Below are positions 10,101-22,000 of a stretch of 64,000 bases of DNA, piece by piece (the first letter of the stretch is position 1; the number at the start of each line of letters is the position of its first letter). The DNA is from Antedon mediterranea (Eukaryota > Echinodermata > Crinoidea > Comatulida > Antedonidae), in contig NC_092672.1 in assembly GCF_964355755.1 (NCBI RefSeq), positions 1,674,001-1,738,000 on the forward strand, in the 5' to 3' direction. The translations under genes and the position numbers were made by a program. The notes beneath the pieces were generated by a model. It saw nothing but the letters and a program-made list of their open reading frames with translations. It did no database searches and was not told where the DNA came from.

Positions 10101-13100
10101 GTTATAACGATGGGACTCTGTTTTGATAATACTTTTAAAAATTGCTGGGTTATGGTTGGATGTTTTATGAATGTATGTATATTTTTGGTATGGTTTTTGA
10201 TGTATTGAGTAGTGTATTTTGTTTGTTGTTAGTGTTGTATAGTTGATGGAAATGTGTGTGTCCAAATATATCATGTTAGTAGTATTAAAAGTAAAGTTGA
10301 GTGGAATATTGTGTGGGTAGATGTTGGATATGGATTTAATAAGGTCAAGAGAATTAATTTTAGGGTTGCTGATAATTAATTTTTTCAATCTTCTATCAAC
10401 TAAAAGTCGTAGTTAGTCATGCCTCGGGTCACATTCTATGGTCACCGTACAGGTAGGCTACTACATCAGTACTTCTATGAATGGATGACTAGTCGGTGAC
10501 AATAACGCTAGTTGGTCATACTCAGTACCGTTTTGATTTTACGTTCATTCGGGAAACCACCTCACAACTGTATACAATACAACATACAGCTGGACGCCTA
10601 CCTACAAAATAATCATAGTTCATATACAGAATATAAACTGAACTTACGTGGAATGATCGTTGGAACCAGAACAGAGTATATGACCAAGAGGATGCCAAGC
10701 TAGACTCCAGACAATGCTATCATGAGCCTGTTCAATACCACCAATCTCCTTCTCATGCCTTTATAAAATAGTTTTAAAAATCATTTATGAATTTTTTTTA
10801 AAATAATATTGATAGTACATTTAGAGTCTCAGAAAACCAGACAATTCATTTTAGATGATTTCAGCTGTCTACACTATCAAATTAGTTTGACAAAAAAAGT
10901 GTGATGTGCCCAAATATAGTAGTAACATCATTATGTTTTTGTAACATAAAGGTTGATAATGTAGACAGAGCTTTAGGCTATACAAGTGTTTGGTGGGAAT
11001 ATTCTGGTTTTCTATAAGTGTCCAGGCTGTATCAATGTGGCATTACAAGTTTAAAAGACAATTTGACCGAGGACCTTATTTTTACAACGTATTAGGGATG
11101 TATATATGATTTTAGAATATGATTAAGGATGTTGCCGCATCCACTCGCCGTACAGCCGTCGTAGAAACAATTAAAAAAATCAACATTTATTTATTACTAG
11201 AAATTTTCGTGATTACCAGACTTTTGCGATGCACCTGTGATGTCACAGCAATTTACGCCGACGGCTGTACAGTGAGCGCGTGCGGCGATATCTTTAATCT
11301 CGCGGTGGTTCTGAAATCATATGTACATCCCTAATACGTGGTTAAAATACAGTCCTCGGTCAAGTTGTCCTTAAAAGCTAATTATTCATTCATATATAAT
11401 AATAATAATTTCACTATAAGAAAGGTCTTGCGAATATTCAGGGAAAAGTGGTAGAAAGCAATCAGTTTACAAACTCCAGCAGCGAGCTAAGTTTAAGTTT
11501 ATTCATTCATAATAATGTCATTGTTCATACTGACCCAACTTGCCAATACAGCAACGACCCATCGGATCCACCACTTGCAAAAATATCTTCAAAGTGCGGA
11601 TGCCAAGCTACACCTGCAATAAAAGAATGTTTTTAATAATTTCCGAGTTAACTACAAATATCTAAGAATGATAACACCTTCAGGGAAAAATTTTTATCAA
11701 ACTTTATTTGAAAAAAAAAATGTGATGTGCCCATATTGATATCACTACTGTATTTGGGCATCACACTTTTTTGTCATACTAGGTTGATAGTGTAAACATA
11801 GCTTTAAGCAAAAATATTGATATATATAGATTTTGTTCGCTAAGCATGTTTTATAAATCTGGTTCTAAAAAGTTTAAATTCTTCATATTTATGACATCAT
11901 GATGTTTTCAATCGTGAATGACTTAACATGACAACTATTCTGTGTTCCTGTTCCTGTCTGTCCCTTTCAGTTCAGTTTTTATACTAAATTCAGAAAATCA
12001 AATTATTTTTCCAGCCATTTTCAAAAAGCACTAACAGAATGGCAACCAAAAACTAAGGCAAAACCAATGAGCTTTAGATAGGCAAGGCAGATTGGCTAGA
12101 GGGTGAACTCTCCTATGGTTCACATCCTGTTGGAATCATTTCCCTGTCAGAAATCCACCCTCTAGCTAATCTATATAAGCTTACAAGTGGCTTCCTTCTT
12201 GTGACCTCTACAGATGCTCAACTCTTTCATAGCCCGAAGGTCAAACACTTTCACCAGATGATCCCTAGAAGCCGTCAACAACCAGTTGCCATTCTTGTTC
12301 CACCTGGCTGACATGACGGTGCTCTTGTGAGCATGAATGGTAGCTAAGCTAAGCCCACTCTTGGCGTCCCACAGCTTCACAGGCTGCTGGCTGTCTTTGC
12401 TTCCAGACACTATGATGCTCTTTTGTGGATGCCAGTCGAGACATTTCACATCAGCGCCATGTCCTAATTAAGACAAGAGTCCATGTATTATATGAAATTT
12501 TTCTTTTTAAAGATGTATTGTCCTCCAAAATTATGAAAAATCTATAGATCTATAAAACCAGACTTTCAATAGGCCATTTTGCAGTTTTAATCAAGTTATT
12601 CACAAAACAAAAAAAAAAACAATGATTCCGCTTATAAAAAAACAAAATAACAGTTAAATTTAACCAAAAAACCTTTTGTTCGACAAACAAAAATTTCAGT
12701 TTTTTTCAGGTAAATAGTTTTTTGCCAATCCAATTTTTGTTCAAAGTGGATAATTATTATCTGACATTAAAATGCCATAGTCAACAACAATTGTTGTTAT
12801 TATTTTCTCATGGGACAATATATCTCTAATCCTTTTACATTACACTTTCTAGCCATGAATCAGTTTCAAGGAGGCAATCAAATGATATATAGTATAAATA
12901 ATTCCACTTGCATAATTTATTGTTGCCTCATTATAAATAAATTACGTACATGCAGAGAGTACACATGGACAAACTAGCCTACCTCTCAAAATCCTTTCTT
13001 CGTGGCATCGAAAAAAATCAAAAACCCTAACAGATCCATCATCCGAGCAAGTAGCAAACTTGGCATCTGTTGGCGAAAACCTTAATAAAACATAAATAAA

Positions 13101-16100
13101 AATTGAATACAAATGTTTACTTTTTTCTATCTCCCTCATTTACCATTATTGTTATAATTTTATAAGAAAGGAAAATAAATTTGAATTGAAATATTATTAA
13201 TTCAATAATTCTATTGGCTTGAAGTTATTACTTGAGAATCACTCAACACCTTCTTCCTCAAACCATCTCTTCTCAAACCACCATAGACATTCTTCCTTTC
13301 TTCAGACTGTGTCAATCACTTAACACCTTCTTGCTCAAACCATCTCTTCTCAAACCACCATAAACATCCTTCCCTTCTTCAGACTGTCAAAGTCTCCATT
13401 TATTCTCAGGAACTGTCAATTGAAACTTACGTAATTTCTCTGATTGCTTGGTCGACATGCGCTTGAAACATGCGCACATTGTTCATGTTTGACTGCCAGT
13501 ATTTCACGTAGCCCATGTGATCTCCGCTCATTAACCATAAATTGTTGTGACTCCACACCATTGACCGTACGGGGTAGTCGTGTGCCTAGGTACACAAAAT
13601 AACCAATTTATGATGATGGTGTGTTTAGATTAAAAATAAAAACTAAAATTAAGGAAAAAAGGTGATCATTGAATTTTTTTAACTGATTTTTGGGTGTTTT
13701 TTTTTGTTTTTTGCCTTTTATAGAAAAAACAATTACGTACCTGTAAAATTGTCTCAAAGTTGAACGTCATACCATTCCAAAGAGTGAACTCTCCACTAGA
13801 TGCACCGGTGACAAGTCGACGACCCTCAGGTGTCCACTGCAAAACAACCAAGTAAAACATTACTACTAGGTATCCCAATGAAAAAATTCAGATTAATTTT
13901 TTTACATTTTCTTTCAGTTAACCATAAAGAACTTAATGTAATTAGCATTTTGCGATTTAAATGATTGAAATCCGATTACCCGTTCTAAAGTTATGGTTAT
14001 TTAAAGTGGTAAAAAAATATACGATTTTTTGCCTAAAAATGGTGTTTTTTGCAGTTGAAATTGGAAGCATTTTTAAAAGGTTATAACTTTTACAATAATT
14101 AGTTAAAAGTTTTGAATTTTGTTAAACCTATAGATATCACAGAGTTGTACAACTCTATTTTTTTTGGAGCCTCAACGAAACCTATTTTTTAAATTATTGG
14201 TCCGCAAAGTGGTAGGAAAGCATTTAACGCCCATTTTTGCTGGAATTCCCTAAAAAATGAAAAAACTGCAATTTTTCAATGATCTGTAACTTTTGAACTA
14301 CTGTACTAATTCATTTAATTTTTTTTGTACTTGTTAGAATGTAGTGTATATTTCATTAATAAATATATTTTAGATGTGTATATGAAAAAAAAAAATTTTT
14401 TTAATGGTGAAATTTAAAATTATAAAAAGAAAAAATGAAAAAGTATGTTAAAAACGGTGTGTACTGTTTCCTTTCTTTTACACTAATTTTCGGTAAGTAT
14501 AATTATTAGAATATTTTAATATACTTTATATTTATAATTTCAATCATAAATACTATTATATATAACTTTTGAATACGTAAAACAAGATTTTAGGCCCATA
14601 TGATTATGACACCAAATCTAAGTAAGATATGCTCTTTTAAGGCAAACGCACAATATGGGTCAAAATAAACTCATTTAAAATAATCAATGTTAATTAAAAC
14701 AATTAATTGTTTACCTGAATAGTATATATAACATTATAAAAATTGTTTTCTTTTCGTATTATTACGTTATTAAATTGAAATACGGAGCTAAAGTTTAGGC
14801 CAAGTCACGGCTTACTCGCGATCAGTAGTCGCTCCGTTAAAGTATTTCGGTCGCAGTTAATGACTTTCGGCCGCCGTATACAGAGTCAAATGTAACGTTG
14901 GTAAATTAGCTTAATAAATTTCCTCGGTACATTTTAACCTAACGCATTTGCATTGTATACTTGCATAATAAATCTTCCGCACATTACATCAATTTTAAGT
15001 TGTTAAATTAATGTGTAAAACCAGATATTCTACGACGGAAAAGGACATGTCAATCTCCGACATCGCTGCTGTCACACATCTCGCGTCGAGCCGGTCGAAC
15101 TCGAGCGAGGAAAACTAAACAACGTGTTCAAAATATGGAACGTACCATTCGCTGATAGGGTGCATTAATGTATTTAACGGAAAACGCCACAACAAACACG
15201 CGCGTATTTTAGAGTACAATATTTTACTCACTACAATATTCACCGGATTATAATGGTTGGATCTTTAAAATTTTGAACGGGATTTACGCCTCATGCACCA
15301 TTTTAAAATGTAGTTCGCTCAATTACCATGCACAATACGTTTGTAAACTATGTTTTATCGATTTCAATGTAGATTTAGCTATAATTTAATACCAAAATCC
15401 ATAATATTTTTCCATAAACGGTGAATCAAAATTGGATTTTTGTCACAAAATTGACTTTTCGTTACGAAAAACCTATTTATAGAAGACGATTTTCGTATCA
15501 AATTAAAGCTTATTTAAAGCCTGATAACATACAACAAAAATTAATCCGCTAGCTCCAATGGTAATCGTGCGATCGTGTTTTGAAAACTGATGGGGATTTT
15601 CCGATGAGGTTTTCAACGCGCGGAAATCGGCTCGACGGGATTTTAGAACCGTTTTAAAATCGAATTTTCTCGGCAACTAATTCATTAATTTTAATTATAA
15701 ACACACTTATACAAAGATTAAAACAAGTACTTTCAAACAATATAAATTTTGTAAGTATTAATTAAGATTGAATACGATTTATTTAACATCAAAGTCATAC
15801 TACTTTTTCGAATTTCGTCAATATTTCAAAAGTGATACCCCTCTGTGCGCTTTCATTGGGATACCTATTACTACATTCTCTCAATGAAAATTTCTTTAGG
15901 TTTTATGGAATAGTCTAAATCTCTAAACTACAGGAGTTTAATAGTTAAATATTTTCTTGTTCTTCTGAAACTTTTAGGAATAAACTTTGAAACTAAATTA
16001 TTGTAATATTGAATCATCATTATACAACATATACATAAATTGGATTTTTTTTTAAATTAAAGCTCTGTCTACACTATCAAACAAATTTGACAAAAAAGTG

Positions 16101-18194
16101 TGATGTGCCTAAATATGCTAGTGATATGCTCAAATATGGTAGTGATATGCTCAAATATGGTAGTGATATGCTCAAATATGGTAGTGATATGACATCATCA
16201 TGTCCATATATGAGCACATCATATTTTTTTGTCGCATAAAGTTTGATAGTGTAGACAGAGCTTAAGGAGTACATTTACTTACCACAACACAGAAAATTGG
16301 ACATCGGATTTTGTTTGTTGCAGTACGAACAAACTTGGTTGCTACAGCGTTGACTGGATTTTTTATCAATTCACATGGTGACACCAGCTAAAATAATAAT
16401 TAAAAGATTTTAAAGTATGGCCTCTGCTAATCTCATGAGCATATGATTTTCAAAAGGAGCAATCGTCTGGGCAACATAGCAATCTCACAGGCATTGGCTA
16501 CTGTACTCTCACAGGCATTGGCTACTGTAATCTCACAGGCATTGGCTACTGTAATCTCACAGGCATTGGCTACTGTAATCACACAGGCATTGGCTACTGT
16601 AATCTCATAGGCATTGGCTACTGTAATCTCACAGGCATTGGCTACTGTAATCTCACAGGCATTGGCTACTGTAATCTCACAGGCATTGGCTACTGTAATC
16701 TCACAGGCATTGGCTACTGTAATCTCACAGGCATTGGCTACTGTAATCACACAGGCATTGGCTACTGTAATCTCATAGGCATTGGCTACTGTAATCTCAC
16801 AGGCATTGGCTACTGTAATCTCACAGGCATTGGCTACTGTAATCTCACAGGCTTGGCTACTGTAATCTCACAGGCATTGGCTACTGTAATCTCACAGGCA
16901 TTGGCTACTTTAATCTCACAGGCATTGGCTACTGTAATTTCACAGGCATTGGCTACTGTAATCTCAGACATTGGCTACTGTAATCTCACAGGCATTGGTT
17001 ATTGTAATCTCACAGGCATTGGTTATTGTAATCTCACAGGCATTGGTTATTGTAATCTCACAGGCATTGGTTATTGTAATCTCACAGGCATTGGTTATTG
17101 TAATCTCACAGGTATTGGTTATTGTAATCTCACAGGCATTGGCTACTGTAATCATGGAGCTTTTATAGCTCCATGCTGTAATCTCATAGGCATTGGCTAC
17201 TGTAATCTCACAGGCATTGGCTACTGTAATCTCACAGGCTTGGCTACTGTAATCTCACAGGCATTGGCTACTGTAATCTCACAGGCATTGGCTACTGTAA
17301 TCTCACAGGCATTGGCTACTGTAATCTCACAGGCATTGGCTACTGTAATCTCACAGGCATTGGCTACTTTAATCTCACAGGCATTGGCTACTGTAATCTC
17401 ACAGGCATTGGCTACTGTAATCTCACCGGCATTGTATACTGTAATCTCACCGGCATTGTATACTGTACTCTCACAGGCATTCACTACTGTATTCATTGGC
17501 ATTGGCTAATCTCACAGACATTTGCTAATCTCACAGACATTTGCTAATCTCACAGACACATGATATTTTATATCACAGGCATAGGCCAACATAACATGAA
17601 TAAGGTCTACTTTACTTCATGAGTATAAAGGCCATCTGGTTGTAACGGCCGTACATCACGCTGATCTCTTTGCCAAACACGATTCTGTATATAGAAAAAT
17701 GGAATGGGATCAATGAATTTAAACATTAAAAATTAAATTTTAAAAGTTACTAAACTACTACAGTACTACTCTATTTTGTAAACATTTTGTATGGGTCGAA
17801 CCTCTTGTTACGAGAGTGTTCCTCCGTTTTAAAGGAGAGTAACCAATAAATATTATTATATTATTACAGTAAATTTAAGTTATTTTTATAAAATCTAACA
17901 AGAAAGACTGTTGAATAGACAACTTAATTGAATCATCAATTGTAGCTGACCATTGCTTAAAAAACTGTTACTGACCTCCACAAGCTTGACCACTGAAGCG
18001 TTGTAATCCACGGTTCGTCTGGTCATTGTCTTCCTCATACGCTTTCCATCGAAGTTGGTAGCATTAGTCACCTGGTCTTGGTACTGGTTCTGGCGGTTGT
18101 ACTGATGATGGTTCTTATAGAATGACGGTTTAATGTTGTACTGGGGTAACCGCGGCTTATGGAAGAAACCGGGTTGACCTACTCCGCCCTCCAT
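7114..18194 (-). CDS. WDR33: WDR33, polyadenylation-signal-binding WD40 subunit of CPSF
   Basis: Twelve coding exons: 17976-18194, 17616-17684, 16283-16387, 13741-13836, 13431-13585, 12983-13080, 12185-12463, 11535-11613, 10648-10758, 9829-9995, 8478-8663 and 7114-8198; 882 residues, all phases agree. The N-terminus has [18 protein letters not shown], the basic stretch that in human WDR33 contacts AAUAAA RNA with CPSF30. WD40 repeats fill about residues 130-410 ([68 protein letters not shown]). A conserved KVPYAKPIP follows near 486. The single last exon encodes a low-complexity D/R/P/G tail with many DxDLR motifs and a final RGG cluster. Human WDR33 is about 1,336 residues; its collagen-like segment is missing here. 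The yeast counterpart is Pfs2. The start ATG follows an acceptor, so a 5' non-coding exon is expected. The gene is divergent from SSU72. Confidence 0.95.
8740..8965. repeat. Dispersed repeat with ACCGGGGTAACCCC motif
   Basis: Lies in the WDR33 intron between exons 11 and 10 and includes TACACCGGGGTAACCCCCT. The same motif recurs at about 31395 and, inverted, at about 55908, along with CAGCCACTG-like neighbours. Boundaries are approximate. Confidence 0.5.
9062..9456. repeat. 33-bp minisatellite, 12 copies
   Basis: The unit, beginning CAGGTGATCAGTTGTTATAG, repeats almost without change inside the same WDR33 intron. Because 33 is a multiple of three, all units stay open on both strands and give long false reading frames. 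Near-identity suggests recent expansion. Confidence 0.97.
9569..9700 (+). mobile_element. tRNA-derived SINE
   Basis: The head has a pol III A-box-like TAGCTTGGTGGTTAAGATGC and, about 40 bp on, a B-box-like GGGTTCAAGTCCCG, as in tRNA genes. Anticodon arm pairing is poor and a non-tRNA body follows, which indicates a SINE rather than a tRNA gene. It is related to the sequence at 49463. Confidence 0.75.
10023..10388 (-). pseudogene. Reverse-transcriptase fragment of a retrotransposon
   Basis: A 121-codon open frame in a WDR33 intron contains [43 protein letters not shown] and [12 protein letters not shown]. This order (LD near the end of the palm, a K-P 'Y.H' block, S-H-P-like, then R-Y-x-R) resembles the C-terminal part of reverse transcriptases from Penelope-like and some LINE elements; the exact class is unresolved. 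The catalytic YxDD region is missing, so this is a truncated copy. Confidence 0.6.
10390..10565. repeat. Dispersed repeat next to the reverse-transcriptase fragment
   Basis: Begins CTTCTATCAACTAAAAGTCG and continues to CAGTACCGTTTTGATTTTA. A near-identical copy is at 26010-26200 and a shorter piece at 20950-21005, so this is probably the end of one interspersed element. Its junction with the reverse-transcriptase fragment suggests that both belong to one retroelement. Confidence 0.7.
10861..10975. mobile_element. Palindromic MITE, family 1 (WDR33 intron 9)
   Basis: Short copy, about 115 bp, with GTCTACACTATCAAATTAG facing TTGATAATGTAGACAGAGC. The central palindrome is largely deleted. Confidence 0.85.
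11690..11808. mobile_element. Palindromic MITE, family 1 (WDR33 intron 7)
   Basis: The left terminus is eroded (only ATCAAACTTTATTTG remains). The right end GATAGTGTAAACATAGCTTTA is intact with two changes. Confidence 0.75.
12503..12835. mobile_element. TTAA-type MITE, family 3 (WDR33 intron 6)
   Basis: Starts TTTAAAGATGTATTGTCC and ends GGGACAATATATCTCTAA, the same termini as the element at 4250. Its interior (CAGGTAAATAG to TGACATTAAAATGCC) is shared with the truncated copy at 50445. Confidence 0.75.
13240..13391. repeat. Two-copy direct repeat, about 77 bp
   Basis: The segment from CAACACCTTC through CAAACCATCTCTTCTCAAAC to CTTCAGACTG occurs twice in tandem with few differences, in the WDR33 intron between exons 6 and 5. 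Confidence 0.85.
13867..15866. mobile_element. 2.0-kb non-autonomous DNA transposon with 8-bp target duplication
   Basis: Flanked by the direct repeat ATTACTAC (13859-13866 and 15867-15874). Its ends are inverted copies, TAGGTATCCCAATGAAA on the left and TTTCATTGGGATACCT on the right, with one terminal base unmatched. An 8-bp duplication and TAGG-type ends fit hAT-like elements, but no transposase frame exists inside. It accounts for most of WDR33 intron 3. The interior is AT-rich with several imperfect palindromes. Confidence 0.85.
16057..16264. mobile_element. Palindromic MITE, family 1 (WDR33 intron 3), best-preserved copy
   Basis: TTAAAGCTCTGTCTACAC on the left faces GTGTAGACAGAGCTTAA on the right, followed inward by TATCAAA/TTTGATA and TGTGATGTGCC/GGGCACATCA-like blocks, making almost the whole element one hairpin. 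TTAA or TA is the probable target duplication. In this copy the inner block CTCAAATATGGTAGTGATATG has expanded to three tandem units. It carries no coding capacity. Confidence 0.92.
16466..17545. repeat. 24-bp minisatellite, about 42 copies
   Basis: The unit CACAGGCATTGGCTACTGTAATCT fills more than 1 kb of WDR33 intron 2, with a variant block (GGTTATTGTAAT) clustered at about 16990-17120 and a small hairpin (CATGGAGCT/AGCTCCATG) interrupting it near 17153. Clustered variants indicate expansion by local duplication. The apparent reading frames on both strands are by-products of the 24-bp period. Confidence 0.97.
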
Positions 18195-19098
18195 TTCTAA
18201 AGTTCTAAAAATAAAAATCAAGTGCCTATGCTTCAAAATATGAATAACAACCAGTTCACAAAGAAATGTTATGTCAATGAATTAATTAATCTAGGCCTAC
18301 TATAGACTAGGGCCTATTGCTATTCTATCTAATCTCGAATAAATTTACATCGGAGGTCATTGAAGGACTAGGCCTAGCCTACACTCGCATCATAGCTCAA
18401 CACGAATCGCACCACACGCACGCATATATAATTGCAAGAGTCCAGGGACTGAGGGGAATCCGGTACTGAGTGGGGAGTAGGGTACAGTAGAAGGCCTAGC
18501 TACTACGGTGTGTGTACCCTTACCGCGAAACGTTTCAGCGACAGCTCAGTCAGCGCCGTGCCGTGTTGTAAAGCGATTGATCGAAACAAACTCATTTCTA
18601 AAACAAAACTAAAACTAATCAATGAAAATCAATATTTTCAAAACCTTAATTCTACACTTACTGTAAATATAATCTTAGGGAAGTATGCCTTTGTTTAACT
18701 AATAATTACACACATGTATAACAATCTATCAAACTACATGACTCCATTTTTTTTTCAAAGGGCGCCACCATACACAAAGGTCATATAACGTAAGTTCCAT
18801 CCATTTAAACTGTAGGTACTTGGTGGTTGATCTGGGCATAGGCCTAGGTACTTAAAAAAAACATCTATTTTTATAAATATTTAAAACAAAATTTAAGAAC
18901 ACTTACAATTAAAATAAAATAAAGTTATTTTATTAAACCATTGGTTTCAAAAATACAACATTACAAAAAAAGTGACCTTAATTTTTAGGGTTAAACCATT
19001 TTTTGTGGCGGCGGAAAAGAGTCATATTAACCACAATGCAACAGCCCAGGTTATTGACATTTTTTTTCATAAAAAACAGAAAGTCTAAAAAAACACAA
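18195..19098. promoter_or_regulatory. Shared upstream region of WDR33 and SSU72, with probable WDR33 5' non-coding exon
   Basis: On the minus strand TTTTTATTTTTAG stands just before the WDR33 start exon, and a matching donor, GCG followed by GTAAGGG, sits at about 18523. This places a 5' non-coding exon from 18524 upward. The SSU72 start codon is at 19099 on the plus strand, leaving roughly 500 bp or less for a common promoter. The bidirectional role is inferred from the arrangement. Confidence 0.5.
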
Positions 19099-22000
19099 AT
19101 GGCGCAACATAAAATGAAATTAAGAATCGCTGTCGTGTGTTCTAGTAATCAAAATAGGAGCATGGAAGCCCATGGATTATTAAGGTTGGTAGCCAAAGTT
19201 GAATTAAGTTCGAATGTTTATTTTTAAACCTGTTTTTTGGCTAAAAACTTTAGCCTCTACTCTCTAGCAGCTAGGCCTAGTAGGCCTAGCCTAGAGTAGC
19301 CTACTAGGCCTAATGCCCTATGCCCTAGCTAATATATTAGTTTAGGAGGGTTATCAGACGATCGGGCCCAAATCGTGAGACGATCGGGACCCTCAAGGGT
19401 GAAAGACGACGGGCCCAGACGATCGGGCCCAACAAACAAGACGATCGGGCCCAAAACATTCTCGGAAAATAAAAAAAAAATAAATACGCGAATTCAATTC
19501 AATTCAAATAAACATTTATTTCTTTCATATTCATATTTGAGTAAAAACATTATAATTTCTGATATTTTATATATAATATAAATATTTTTTTTAGAGATAT
19601 AATACAGTAAATCATAATGATAATAATGTCTAAAAAAAAGATGATTCAGTTATAATATACAAAATGAAAGAGGCAACAAAACCCAAGAAAGTATCGATCA
19701 ATTGGAAACAAAAATACAATTAAAACTTGTATGTTGGGAAGCCATGTAAGAAGATTATATACTTATATATACAATGTAAACATATAACTACACATACACA
19801 TATAGATCAACAGACACACACACACAAACACACACACACACCAACAGTAAAGGAAGCAATTTCGAAAAAGTTTCTAAAGTTAAAAAAATATTACAAAATA
19901 GAGAAAACAATTAGTTATAATTTGAAATAAGATATTCTTTAAGTTTAAAAGAGAACATTTTGCTAGAACACGATGATGAAATTTTGGAAGGTAGATTATT
20001 GAATAGTTTATAACCAATACAAACAACACAATAATAATCAAAATCAATCACATTTATTCATAAATCGAGAGTACTGTATTGGTAAGAAATTCTTAAAACC
20101 AGTAGTAGAGTTAATTATGGGAAAATTACGCAAGAAAAGCATGTGGACACTAGCACTAGGAATGAAAAAATGATGAAATGTGGCACATTATTTTACACAA
20201 AAAAAAAGGCTATCGGGCCCAACGCTGAAGACGATCAGGACTGATCGTCTTAGACCCGATCGTCCGTGGTCCCGATCGTCTGTTCCCCGTTTAGGAGGAG
20301 GTGTAAATAAACTGATGCTGCTGAGTGATTGTTGTGAGGAAAGACAATGCGTACCTCCTGGCTTTACTTTTTTTTTTAAATTATAAGGCTAGGCCCTTGC
20401 CCTCATCTAGTAAGTAACTAATATAGTATTTATCTAAGGCTTATTTAAAATTGTACATAAAATACATTACGATCTCTCTCTGAACTATATCGTGGTCATA
20501 CCCCCTCTATTGACAAAGTAAAGAGTCAATTGTGTATTTTGAATAAGCATGGAATAAGTACCATATACACATAATGAGTACCTGCTGTATAGAGTGATGA
20601 TAAAACCATCCATCCTTGATTGAGAGCACCTACCTCCACACTAAAATGAGTCATATTAAACTACAGCAATCTATGCCTGGTACGGTAGTTTGCATGGCGC
20701 GAAATCAAAGAAACAGTTAGTTTTAATTTAGGTTGTTATTTGCCCGATTTTTATACAGTTTTGTATTGTTCAATGTTGCATGCCTAAAATTATCTGAAAC
20801 AACGTAATGTAATTTTTAAGTTGATTCAATTTCATCAGCATTGATTTTTAAAGTAAGATGATCCCAAATTCGTTAAAATGTTAAAAATCCACTCCGGGAA
20901 CAGTGTCAGACTTTTTTTTTTGGTGAATTATACTGATCATCTGTGTCAATTGATCATACCCAGTACCGTTTTGATTGTGCGATCAATCTGGAAAACACCT
21001 CACAAATTCAAATTAATGATGTGAACAAACAAACTGTATTATTGAGTTTAAACTCAAAAGTAGCTGATTCACTTGGCATACAAAATAATTACAAAATAAG
21101 AAACTCTAAAAAATGACAAATTTAAAATTCTTCCATTGTCTTGGGTGTATGTGGTTCAATACTGTTTTGATACAGTGGGTTACAGTAGGTGGAATGCCAT
21201 GTTAAAATAATCTGGGCTTATTTAAGCTGTGTGAGAGTGCTAGAAAAAAGGCTAAGTTAAAATCAGATTTAAGCTTTACAGTAAGCTAGAAGGCCATATT
21301 AGATGGGCAATTCTCCATTGGAAGACCAAAATCATCATTTTTTAAATCTACATGAACCTACACTTAAGTGTGTTATTTTTTGTTTACTTGTATGTGTGGA
21401 ATTTAGTTCCAACTGAAATTTTTGTTTTATTAATTCACATTTCTTCAAAAATTGCTTGCCTTGTCGAATGTGTAATTTGAAATTTGAAACTGGAAAAATA
21501 GCTGGAATTAGACAATCCTGAACTATGTACTTAACTCAACCCTTGTTGACTTTAATTATTCTAATTATTTGAGTTCATGGTCTCTAGAACACTAATATTA
21601 ATATAAAGTTTCATGTCGCATCTCCCACTTTCTATAAGAAATCATTCATTTTCTAGTAAATTGGTTTGTAATTCCATTACCAAAAAATTGATTAAAGTTT
21701 TCCTGTGAGCTAACCAATGCTTATAAACTTGAGTTACTTTAAATTCTCTTATTAGGTATGCCCATTTACCTATATCAATTACACATTTTGTTTGGTCTTC
21801 TCTAGTTTTGTAGAAAACTTGGTAACAGAATTACATTTGGTAACGGAATTACATTTGGTAACGAAATTACATGGGGGTATATGTATAAAATAATGTATCT
21901 TAATTCACTATAAATGTCTCTGTAATCATATAAAATTGGTGTTAAAATGGACCTGAAATGGATTTTCGATTTTTTTCATTTTAGAATGATGTTTTGGGGG

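Noticed and set aside
16433-17509. Frames of up to 218 codons on both strands made of ALATVISQ-type repeats
   Set aside because: By-product of the 24-bp minisatellite in WDR33 intron 2; several frames are open at once.
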